From an uncultured Kiritimatiellota bacterium (GTDB taxonomy: Bacteria; Verrucomicrobiota; Kiritimatiellia; RFP12; UBA1067), in the NCBI GenBank assembly GCA_934675625.1, contig CAKURH010000141.1, positions 1-5,270 of the forward strand: a DNA stretch of 5,270 nt, written 5' to 3'. The notes under the pieces are model-generated. The model was not told the DNA's origin and did no database searches. It was given only the letters and a program-made list of their open reading frames with translations. How positions within the stretch are numbered: position 1 is the stretch's first letter; each line of letters opens with the position of its first letter. Shown here in pieces: positions 1-4,973 of this stretch. The position numbers and the translations under genes were made by a program.

Positions 1-146
1 GAAGGTTCACTTCAGTCAATAGGGTACGCAACATTTTGAAGATTAGTCAGTCAGCCAACTGGCAAACTCGGGTTATAGCATATCGCCGTCCGCACATCGA
101 ACAGAAATCTCCAAAAAAGATTCCTGAACAAATGCGCCGGAGGTTA
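1..146. other. A+T-richer non-coding region upstream of the AraC-type gene
   Basis: This stretch is visibly less G+C-rich than the rest of the window and holds no convincing complete gene. It contains a small hyphenated palindrome, GCCA-AC-TGGC, at 54-63, which could be a regulator site but is too short to claim. On the minus strand an ATG at 34-32 opens a frame that stays open for the 11 codons to the window edge. A TATAAC-like box lies 38 bp upstream of that ATG (72-77, minus). A divergent gene starting here is therefore possible but unproven. Divergent targets are common next to AraC-type regulators. Confidence 0.35.
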
Positions 147-155
147 TGGTATACT
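147..155 (+). promoter_or_regulatory. Extended -10 promoter of the AraC-type gene
   Basis: TGG-TATACT (147-155) matches the extended -10 form TGn-TATAAT with one mismatch. No good -35 box is seen 16-18 bp upstream, which is tolerable for an extended -10. The expected transcription start, about 7 bp downstream, is near 162. That leaves only about 4 nt before the ATG at 166, so the mRNA would be almost leaderless. The 10-mer TTATGGTATA here (144-153) recurs exactly in the tsaD promoter. The start site is inferred from spacing only. Confidence 0.5.
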
Positions 156-165
156 GTCCCTCACC

Positions 166-1068
166 ATGATTCCCGACGCCATCGCCTACCAGGACCGTCC
201 CGGACGGCGCGTCCTCGACCTGCGCAAGGACGGCCTCGCCTGCATCCCCGTGCTGGGCCTGAGCGACTTCCACATGATCCATCCGGGGACGGACTTCCAC
301 GTCCACCCCGAAGGCGTGGAGATCAACCTCTGCGTGCGCGGCAACCTCGCCTTCGAGACGGCGGAGCGAACCTATCCGTTTCTGCCCGGCAGCATCTTCG
401 TCTCGACGCCCGCGCAGCCGCACCGCATGCGGCACAATCCGAAGGGGCTTCTGCTTTACCGCATCCTGTTCCGTCCGCCCAAGGCCGGGCGGTGCGTCCT
501 CGGCCTCACGGCCCGCGAAAGCGAATGGCTCGGACGCTCCCTGACGCATCTGCCCAAGCGGCTGTTCAAGTCGACCGCCCGCGTGCGGACGGCGTTCGAG
601 ACGCTGTTTGCGGCCTACGACGAGAGGACGATCGCCGCCGCGCGCCGCACGAAAATGAAAGCGGCTGCGCTCGACCTGCTGGTCGCCGTCGTCGAGGCGG
701 CGCGGATGCTGCCGCCCAAGGCGCCGGAGCGCTTCGTGCTGCTCGCCCGGCGGATGGCCGAGCATCCCGGCGAGAACTACCGGCTGCCCGCGCTCGCAGA
801 CGAGCTGGGGCTTTCGCTCTCGTCCTTTTCCGAGACGTTCAAGCGCACGACGGGGCTGCCGCCGCACGCCTACCTCGTCTCGTGCCGCATCCGCCGCGCA
901 CAGGAGCTGCTCGCGCGCGGCACGTCATCCCTCAAGGCGATCTCCGACTCGCTGGGCTTCTCGTCGACGCAGCACTTCGCGACGACGTTCCGCAGCCTCA
1001 CCGGCCTCCCGCCGTCGCGCGTTGCGAAGCGGCCGGCGCACAGGACGCCAAAGCACGGCCGCCACTAG
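166..1068 (+). CDS. AraC-family transcriptional regulator with N-terminal cupin-like sensor domain
   Basis: A 300-residue DNA-binding regulator of AraC/XylS type. Residues about 35-90 look like the cupin-type ligand-binding domain: HVHPEGVEIN at 45-54, then a beta-rich run ending in PGSIFVSTPAQPHRM (75-89). Residues about 206-284 are the twin helix-turn-helix domain. The first helix-turn-helix covers LPALADELGLSLSSFSETFK (207-226); the second covers LKAISDSLGFSSTQHFATTF (256-275), followed by the typical TGLPPS. Length fits the family. The ligand and target cannot be read from sequence; sugar sensing is a reasonable guess, given the family and the glycosidase genes 3-4 kb away. The ATG at 166 is chosen because it starts the homologous-looking region and lies just behind the promoter. 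It has no Shine-Dalgarno at useful spacing: the GGAGG at 139-143 is 22 nt away. The last four bases overlap the stop of the convergent MCE gene. Confidence 0.92.
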   Translation: MIPDAIAYQDRPGRRVLDLRKDGLACIPVLGLSDFHMIHPGTDFHVHPEGVEINLCVRGNLAFETAERTYPFLPGSIFVSTPAQPHRMRHNPKGLLLYRILFRPPKAGRCVLGLTARESEWLGRSLTHLPKRLFKSTARVRTAFETLFAAYDERTIAAARRTKMKAAALDLLVAVVEAARMLPPKAPERFVLLARRMAEHPGENYRLPALADELGLSLSSFSETFKRTTGLPPHAYLVSCRIRRAQELLARGTSSLKAISDSLGFSSTQHFATTFRSLTGLPPSRVAKRPAHRTPKHGRH

Positions 1069-1850
1069 CGCGTCTCGTCCAGCGGCGCGGGACGCCGCTC
1101 GCGGAAGAGGAGCGACGGATTCGCCTTCAGCTCGCGGGACAGGTCCCGGAGCGTCATCGCGGACTCCGAAAGGCTCTCCACCGTCTTCTCGGCATCGCCC
1201 TGACACGTCTCCATCAGCGTCTGGACGGACTGCATCGTCCGCGACAGCGACTCGACGGACACATTGACGTTGCTCCAGACGGAGCCGAGATCCATCGTGT
1301 TGATCTGGTTCATGACGCGCGTCGCCGCGTCGGAGAAGTTGTCCAAAAACGAGATCTTCTGCGGCACGAACGGATGCTTCGGCGTCCACGCGAACTTCTC
1401 CACGGGGGACGAAACGCCTCGCGTGAGGTTGCATTCGATGCGCGAGAGCCCCGTGATGCCGCTCGCCGTAACCGAGGCCCGGAGCCCCCGCTCCTTCACG
1501 AGATAGGCGATGGCGTCCTTCGCCGCGATGCCCTCGTCCTCGAAGTAGCCGAGCTTTTTCGGATTGAGCGCCATCAAGATGTAGATGCGCAGGTTGTCCG
1601 CGCCCTTCGCCTCGTACTTGTTGCCGACGAAGTCGATTTCGCGCACCTCGCCGATCTTCACGCCCCGGAAGTTGACGGTGCTGCCGACAGAAAGCCCGCT
1701 CACCTCGCGGTCGGAGTAGGTCTCGACGAAGATCTCGTTCCGATGCCCGCGCAAACCGCCGAGATAGACGAGCGTGACGACCGTCGCCACGGTCGCGGCG
1801 AGAATCGCAAAGCCGATCCGGGCATAACTCGCATGATTGTCATTGGCCAT
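1065..1850 (-). CDS. MCE-domain (MlaD-like) phospholipid-transport substrate-binding protein
   Basis: A 261-residue protein with one N-terminal membrane anchor (about residues 11-32), then an MCE domain (about 38-145). Its hallmark GLSVGSTVNFRGVKIGEV is at 52-69, and GITGLSRIE (131-139) closes the domain. A long helical, probably coiled-coil tail (about 165-245) ends in NPSLLFRER, a common MCE-protein ending. Family members hold hexameric rings on the periplasmic face of the inner membrane. They work with an MlaE permease and an MlaF ATPase to move lipids between inner and outer membranes. Neither partner is in this window, so it either works with a distant MlaEF or is an orphan. It lies 34 bp downstream of tsaD and is probably co-transcribed with it. 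The ATG at 1850 is supported by a strong Shine-Dalgarno and placement of the membrane segment. The true mlaD orthology is not established, so I give no symbol. Confidence 0.88.
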   Translation of the reverse strand: MANDNHASYARIGFAILAATVATVVTLVYLGGLRGHRNEIFVETYSDREVSGLSVGSTVNFRGVKIGEVREIDFVGNKYEAKGADNLRIYILMALNPKKLGYFEDEGIAAKDAIAYLVKERGLRASVTASGITGLSRIECNLTRGVSSPVEKFAWTPKHPFVPQKISFLDNFSDAATRVMNQINTMDLGSVWSNVNVSVESLSRTMQSVQTLMETCQGDAEKTVESLSESAMTLRDLSRELKANPSLLFRERRPAPLDETR

Positions 1851-1856
1851 GGCCTT

Positions 1857-1863
1857 CTCCTTT
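1857..1863 (-). promoter_or_regulatory. Shine-Dalgarno of the MCE gene
   Basis: AAAGGAG on the minus strand, 6 nt before the ATG at 1850. It fixes the start codon. Together with the 34-bp gap to the tsaD stop and the lack of a visible promoter, it supports internal translation start on a tsaD-mce transcript. Confidence 0.8.
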
Positions 1864-1884
1864 GAGCGTTTCGATCACGGTTTC

Positions 1885-2976
1885 TCACATTCGGTCGCCG
1901 ACTTCCAGGCTGGGATTCGCGTCAAGCGCCAGCGCGTCGTCCACATGGTTGCGGCGATAGTAGGCGAGGCCGGCGATCATCGCGCCGTTGTCGCCCGTGT
2001 ATTTCGGCTTCGCCATCAGGAGCGGCACGCCCGCTTCCGCGCAGACGTCCGCCAGCACGGCCCGGATGCGCGAATTGAGCGAGACGCCGCCGCCCAGCAC
2101 GAGCGCGCTGTATCGCGTACGCCGCAGCGCGGCCCGCGTCCGGTCCGCCACGGCCTGCACGATCGCCTCCTGATACGACGCGACGACACGCGAAAGTTCC
2201 GGCTCTTCGCGGGCCTCCGGGTGCTGCTGCACGTAGCGGAGCAGCGCCGTCTTGAGGCCCGAAAACGAGACGCACAGCTCCGCCGACAGCCCGGCGAGCG
2301 CCGTCACGCCGTCGCGCGGACGCCCCTTGGGGAAGGGGATGAAGGGCTGGGGGATGGAGGTTGAGGGCTGTGCGGCGAGCCGTTCGCGGTACGCCTGCGA
2401 CAGGCGGTCGATCTTCAGCCCGCCCGGATAGCCGAGGCCGAGCAGCTTGGCCGCCTTGTCGAACGCCTCGCCTGCCGCGTCGTCCAGCGTCTCGCCGATG
2501 ACCGCGTAGCGTCCGTAGGCGGGCATGTCAATCCACAGCGTGTTGCCGCCCGAAATGGCCAAGCCCAGCATCGGGCCGAGGTCGCGCGGATCCGGATTCG
2601 CGGCGGTCGCGTCCGTCGGCGCATCCCAGAGAAACGGCGTGTGCAGGTGGGCCTCGATGTGGTTGATGTCAATGAGCGGCACGCCGAGGGCCTTCGCGAG
2701 GCCCTTCGCGGCATTGAGGCCGACGATGAGCGCCGGCGCGAGGCCGGGGCCGTACGTCACGGCGACGGCATCGACCGACTGGCCCTTCAGCGCCTCGCCG
2801 ACGACCTGGGAGATCTTCTCGACGTGCGCACGCGAGGCGATTTCGGGCACGACGCCCCCATAGGGCTGATGCAGGGGAATCTGCGTGTAGACGACGTTCG
2901 AGAGGACTTCGCGCCCGTCCCGCACGACAGCCGCCGCCGTCTCGTCGCAGCTCGTCTCTATTCCGAGGATGTTCAT
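1885..2976 (-). CDS. tsaD: tRNA N6-adenosine threonylcarbamoyltransferase
   Basis: TsaD transfers the threonylcarbamoyl group from TC-AMP to A37 of ANN-decoding tRNAs (t6A), in the cytoplasm with TsaB and TsaE. The start MNILGIETSCDETAAAVV is the ASKHA-fold signature. The metal-binding HIEAH is at 106-110, with the third ligand as D329 in KYTGDNGAMIAG. TLDDAAGEAFDKAAKLLGLG (163-182), SFSGLKTALLR (237-247) and LGGGVSLNSR (294-303) are also typical. Length is 363 against about 335-345 in most bacteria. The excess sits near residues 118-133 and 203-214; the latter is encoded by a heptamer repeat. SGGNT (142-146) replaces the bacterial SGGHT and resembles archaeal/eukaryotic Kae1. All key residues seem present, so it should be active. 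The ATG at 2976 has no clear Shine-Dalgarno but begins exactly at the conserved N-terminus. It is the first gene of a probable operon with the MCE gene. Confidence 0.97.
   Translation of the reverse strand: MNILGIETSCDETAAAVVRDGREVLSNVVYTQIPLHQPYGGVVPEIASRAHVEKISQVVGEALKGQSVDAVAVTYGPGLAPALIVGLNAAKGLAKALGVPLIDINHIEAHLHTPFLWDAPTDATAANPDPRDLGPMLGLAISGGNTLWIDMPAYGRYAVIGETLDDAAGEAFDKAAKLLGLGYPGGLKIDRLSQAYRERLAAQPSTSIPQPFIPFPKGRPRDGVTALAGLSAELCVSFSGLKTALLRYVQQHPEAREEPELSRVVASYQEAIVQAVADRTRAALRRTRYSALVLGGGVSLNSRIRAVLADVCAEAGVPLLMAKPKYTGDNGAMIAGLAYYRRNHVDDALALDANPSLEVGDRM
2335..2370 (-). repeat. Degenerate heptanucleotide tandem repeat inside tsaD
   Basis: Read on the coding (minus) strand, 2370 to 2343 is four abutting heptamers: CAGCCCT, CAACCTC, CATCCCC, CAGCCCT. 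After one extra T comes a fifth, CATCCCC (2341-2335). CAGCCCT and CATCCCC each occur twice exactly; the consensus is CANCCYY. The tract is pyrimidine-rich on this strand and encodes residues 203-214 (QPSTSIPQPFIP), in a loop region where most TsaD proteins are shorter. It is probably a short-sequence-repeat expansion tolerated in frame. Confidence 0.6.
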
Positions 2977-3002
2977 TTGGCTTTTACTGTTGACGAAGGC
3001 GA

Positions 3003-3011
3003 ATTATACCA
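3003..3011 (-). promoter_or_regulatory. tsaD extended -10 promoter
   Basis: TGG-TATAAT on the minus strand is a perfect extended -10. The -35 region about 17 bp upstream is poor (TTTCGG), as is common for extended -10 promoters. The expected transcription start is near 2996, giving a leader of about 20 nt with no real Shine-Dalgarno (only an A-rich GTAAAAG). It should drive tsaD and probably the MCE gene. Confidence 0.68.
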
Positions 3012-3045
3012 TAAACCCCCTATGGCCGAAAAGGCGGCGGTGCCC

Positions 3046-3074
3046 TTGACGCGGAAGAACCGAGACACTATAAT
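3046..3074 (+). promoter_or_regulatory. azlC promoter, near-consensus -35/-10
   Basis: TTGACG at 3046-3051 (five of six consensus bases), 17 bp, then TATAAT at 3069-3074 (perfect). This is a textbook housekeeping-sigma promoter. Starting about 7 bp after the -10 puts the first mRNA base at about 3081-3083, at or next to the azlC ATG (3083). There is no room for a ribosome-binding site, so the azlC mRNA is predicted to be leaderless. Confidence 0.82.
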
Positions 3075-3082
3075 TCGCGCCC

Positions 3083-3751
3083 ATGTTTCGACAGGCTCTC
3101 GGGTTGACGGCGCCGCTCTTCGCAGCGTACTGGCTCGTCGGGCTCGGCTACGGCATCTTCGCCACGCGGCTCGGGCTCGGCGTCTGGTTTCCCGTCGTCA
3201 CGGCCGCGTTCGTCTACTCCGGCTCTGTCGAGTTCATCCTCGCGACGATGGTGCTGGACGGCTTCCGCCCCCTCGGCGTCTTCCTGATGGCCTTCCTCGT
3301 GGGCGCGCGCCACCTTTTCTACGGCGTCTCGATGCTGGACCGCTTTCGCGGCGCGGGGTGGCGCAAGTTCTTCATGATCTTCATGCTGTCGGACGAGGCG
3401 TTCGCCGTCACCTACGCGAACCCGCCGCCGCCCGGCGTCGATCCGCACCGCTTCCAGACGCTCGTGAGCGCGCTCGTGTGGGCCTACTGGCTCACGGGGA
3501 CGGCGATGGGCAGCGTCTGCGCCCACGCGCTCGCGCACGTCGGCCTGGCGGGCGTCGAGTTCATCATGACGGCCATGTTCGCGGCGATCTTCGCCGAGAA
3601 CTGGCGCACGGAACGACGCCACGCCGGTTCGCTGATCGGCCTCGGCGTCTCCCTTCTCGCGCTCGTCGCCTGCGGCGCGGAAAACTTCATGCTGCCCGCG
3701 ATGGGCGGCATTCTGATCAGCCTCGTCGCCCTGCGGAGGAAACTCGCATGA
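3083..3751 (+). CDS. azlC: Branched-chain amino acid exporter large subunit (AzlC/YgaZ family)
   Basis: A 222-residue inner-membrane protein of the AzlC family. With a small AzlD/YgaH partner these export branched-chain amino acids; E. coli YgaZH exports valine and methionine. Several hydrophobic segments are visible. Family landmarks in order: LGYGIFATRLGLG (21-33), YSGSVEFILA (45-54), GARHLFYGVSM (74-84) and LSDEAFAV (102-109). Length is slightly shorter than the roughly 230-250 residues common in the family. A proline run, NPPPPGVDP (113-121), forms a loop between membrane parts. The ATG at 3083 is the only sensible start, since the promoter -10 ends at 3074. Its stop overlaps the azlD start as ATGA (3748-3751), so the two are translationally coupled. 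Exact substrate is inferred from family only. Confidence 0.93.
   Translation: MFRQALGLTAPLFAAYWLVGLGYGIFATRLGLGVWFPVVTAAFVYSGSVEFILATMVLDGFRPLGVFLMAFLVGARHLFYGVSMLDRFRGAGWRKFFMIFMLSDEAFAVTYANPPPPGVDPHRFQTLVSALVWAYWLTGTAMGSVCAHALAHVGLAGVEFIMTAMFAAIFAENWRTERRHAGSLIGLGVSLLALVACGAENFMLPAMGGILISLVALRRKLA
3735..3740 (+). promoter_or_regulatory. Shine-Dalgarno of azlD
   Basis: GGAGGA lies inside the end of azlC, 7 nt before the azlD ATG at 3748. It is a near-ideal site and decides this start. It contrasts with azlC itself, which has none. Confidence 0.85.
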
Positions 3752-4143
3752 ACCTGACGCCCGTCCAGCTGACGCTCTCGATCCTGCTCGTCGTCGCCGG
3801 CGTGATGCTGACGCGCTTTCTGCCGTTCCTCGTCTTCCGTCCCGACCGGCCGACGCCGCCGTTCGTCGCCTACCTCGGCAAGTGGCTCGGCCCCGCCGTG
3901 TTCGGGCTGCTCGTCGTCTACTGCCTGCGCACGCCGCTGACGACCGGCGCACACCTCGTGCCGACGCTCGTCTGCACGGCCGTGACGATGGCCCTCCAGC
4001 TCTGGAAGCGCCAGATGATGCTCTCGATGGCCGTCGGCACCGGGCTCTACATGGTCCTCCTCGCCCTCGGCGGATGGGGCGCGAGGTTTTTCCAGGGCCC
4101 GCGAACCGAGCCGCTTGCGGAGACGCACTGCAGGACGCTGTAA
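3748..4143 (+). CDS. azlD: Branched-chain amino acid exporter small subunit (AzlD/YgaH family) with aberrant C-terminal tail
   Basis: A 131-residue partner of AzlC. Four hydrophobic segments are visible at about 5-29, 46-60, 69-86 and 90-111. The family landmark TRFLPFLVF is at 22-30, and KWLGPAVFGLLVVYCL is at 45-60. Most AzlD proteins are about 100-112 residues and end soon after the last membrane segment, here GTGLYMVLLAL (97-107). The remaining tail, ending RFFQGPRTEPLAETHCRTL (113-131), is polar. From about 4090 on, it is the antisense of the conserved GH43 coding sequence on the other strand. I infer that the original stop was lost when this end was joined to the GH43 gene. The membrane core looks intact, so the exporter may still work. 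The start is ATG 3748, overlapping the azlC stop and preceded by GGAGGA. Confidence 0.9.
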   Translation: MNLTPVQLTLSILLVVAGVMLTRFLPFLVFRPDRPTPPFVAYLGKWLGPAVFGLLVVYCLRTPLTTGAHLVPTLVCTAVTMALQLWKRQMMLSMAVGTGLYMVLLALGGWGARFFQGPRTEPLAETHCRTL

Positions 4144-4889
4144 CCGTGGCCCTTGACGAGGTTCGACCAGATCATGCGCAGGGCGCCGTCCGATGTCCGA
4201 ACCAGGAACGGGCCGTCCGTCACAAACTCGCCGCCGGGCGCGTCCGCCGCGCGGAACAGCTCGATCGGCTCGGCCGTGAAGCGCGCGAGGTCGCGGCTCA
4301 GCGGAGCGGCCATCATGCGGCCGTTCCCCGTCTGGCACCACTCGTGGCAGAACACCATCCACGGATCGCCGTTCTCGATCCAGAGCGTCCCGTCCAGGCA
4401 CATCCAGTCAGATGGCGTCACGCTCCCCGCCTTGACGGGCGTGAACGGGCCGAGGGGACTGTCACCGCGAAACACCCACACGCCGCGCGGCTGGATCTTG
4501 CCGCCCGTGAAACCGTCCTGACGCAGGGACGGAAGCGGGTGCGCGGCGTCGGCGGCGAAGGTCAGCGTCACGAAGAGCCAGTAGGCGCCATCGTAGCGGT
4601 GGACTTCCGGTGCCCAGACGGCCGTGCAGGCGTTCGAGGTCGGCAGTTCCAGGATGGCCTTCTTCTCGCTCCAGCGCGCGAGGTCTTTCGAGGTGCGCAC
4701 CGCGACGCCGCGTCCGCCCGACCAGGGCTTTGACTCGTAGAGGTAGTAGGTTCCGCCTTCGGCGAGCACGAACGGATCGCGGATGCGGAAGTCCGCGCGC
4801 GAAACCGTCGTCGGTTCGGTCGCCTGTGCGAGCCCGTGGGCAATCAGCGTGGCGGTCAGCGTCAAAACGATGCGTCTAGTGGTGTTCAT
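4047..4889 (-). CDS. Secreted GH43-type glycosidase, apparently 3'-truncated
   Basis: A 280-residue (from 4889) five-bladed-propeller glycosidase of GH43 type; relatives cleave arabinose- or xylose-containing plant glycans. Residues 1-23 form a signal peptide (TRR, hydrophobic core, AQA cleavage). Landmarks: RDPF with the likely catalytic base D38, WAPEVHRYDG (92-101), SPLGPF (144-149), DWMCLDGTLW with D166 (161-170), WMVFCHEW (177-184), and FVTDGPFL (222-229). I recall this TDGPF form from a GH43 subgroup. After SGSVRGPWK (259-267), relatives usually continue for some 30-50 residues through a GGHGM-like stretch that closes the propeller. Here the frame ends in an unrelated basic tail, NLAPHPPRARRTM, that lies antisense to azlD. 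It may thus be a decaying gene. Two in-frame starts, 4889 and 4907, each have their own ribosome site. The ATG at 4943 is rejected because it lies upstream of the predicted transcript start. Confidence 0.82.
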   Translation of the reverse strand: MNTTRRIVLTLTATLIAHGLAQATEPTTVSRADFRIRDPFVLAEGGTYYLYESKPWSGGRGVAVRTSKDLARWSEKKAILELPTSNACTAVWAPEVHRYDGAYWLFVTLTFAADAAHPLPSLRQDGFTGGKIQPRGVWVFRGDSPLGPFTPVKAGSVTPSDWMCLDGTLWIENGDPWMVFCHEWCQTGNGRMMAAPLSRDLARFTAEPIELFRAADAPGGEFVTDGPFLVRTSDGALRMIWSNLVKGHGYSVLQCVSASGSVRGPWKNLAPHPPRARRTM

Positions 4890-4922
4890 GTTCGTTTTTC
4901 CTTGCATGTTCGTTTTTCCTTG
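4887..4922 (-). repeat. Perfect 18-bp tandem duplication of ribosome-binding site plus start codon
   Basis: On the minus strand CAAGGAAAAACGAACATG occurs twice, back to back (4922-4905 and 4904-4887). Each copy carries AAGGA, a 9-nt spacer and an ATG. Because 18 is divisible by three, the starts at 4907 and 4889 are in one frame, differing by MQGKTN at the N-terminus. Both products keep the signal peptide. Confidence 0.95.
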
Positions 4923-4932
4923 GCGAATGCGT

Positions 4933-4945
4933 ATATGCCGCATAT
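4933..4945. promoter_or_regulatory. Palindrome at the GH43 transcription start (candidate operator)
   Basis: ATATGC-C-GCATAT is a perfect 6+1+6 palindrome. It touches the -10 box and covers the predicted +1 (about 4937) of the GH43 promoter. A dimeric regulator bound there would block transcription. Function is inferred from position and symmetry only. Confidence 0.4.
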
Positions 4946-4973
4946 TATAGCATCATCACCGAGCGAGCGTCGA
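4944..4973 (-). promoter_or_regulatory. GH43 gene promoter
   Basis: On the minus strand: TCGACG (4973-4968, four of six -35 bases), an 18-bp spacer that ends in TGC, then TATAAT (4949-4944, perfect). The TGC makes this an extended -10. The expected start near 4937 gives a leader of about 30 nt to the first ATG (4907) or 48 nt to the second (4889). The -35 lies inside the end of the upstream rhamnosidase-like gene, so GH43 has its own promoter despite the 66-bp gap. Confidence 0.68.

Larger units (their letters stand above)
2999..3078. repeat. Inverted repeat joining the two divergent -10 regions
   Basis: TATAATTCGC occurs on the plus strand at 3069-3078 (azlC side) and on the minus strand at 3008-2999 (tsaD side), a perfect 10-bp inverted pair with 60 bp between. 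Each copy contains the full -10 hexamer plus four identical bases after it. It may simply reflect a preferred promoter and discriminator sequence of this organism, or a shared regulatory site. Confidence 0.55.

Noticed and set aside
1..34. Possible divergent gene starting at ATG 34-32 on the minus strand
   Set aside because: Only 11 codons are visible, with no Shine-Dalgarno and a weak TATAAC box; not enough to call a gene.
146..169. Seven-codon leader ORF (ATG 146, TGA 167-169) preceded by GGAGG and overlapping the araC ATG as ATGA
   Set aside because: GGAGG is only 2 nt from its ATG, and the ORF overlaps the -10 box (150-155), so the predicted transcript starts after its ATG. It would matter only if an upstream promoter is used.
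36..1865. A 609-codon open frame on the plus strand spanning the araC and MCE genes
   Set aside because: The translation is Arg/Ala/Pro-rich without domain motifs and covers two well-supported genes in other frames. It is a product of high G+C content, where stops are rare.
2641..3747. Upstream extension of the azlD frame to an ATG at 2641
   Set aside because: It runs antisense through tsaD and across both promoters and azlC. The real start is ATG 3748 with GGAGGA and the ATGA overlap with azlC.
4020..4150. Rho-independent terminator between azlD and the GH43 gene
   Set aside because: I looked for a stem followed by a T-run on either strand and found none; the genes overlap with no intergenic space.
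3484..4401. Long minus-strand frames opposite azlC and azlD
   Set aside because: Arg/Glu/Ala-rich antisense translations with no motifs, opposite two clear membrane-protein genes; shadow frames.
4941..4943. ATG 4943 (minus) as the start of the GH43 gene
   Set aside because: It directly follows the -10 box, upstream of the expected transcript start, has no ribosome site, and would put 18 extra residues before the signal peptide.
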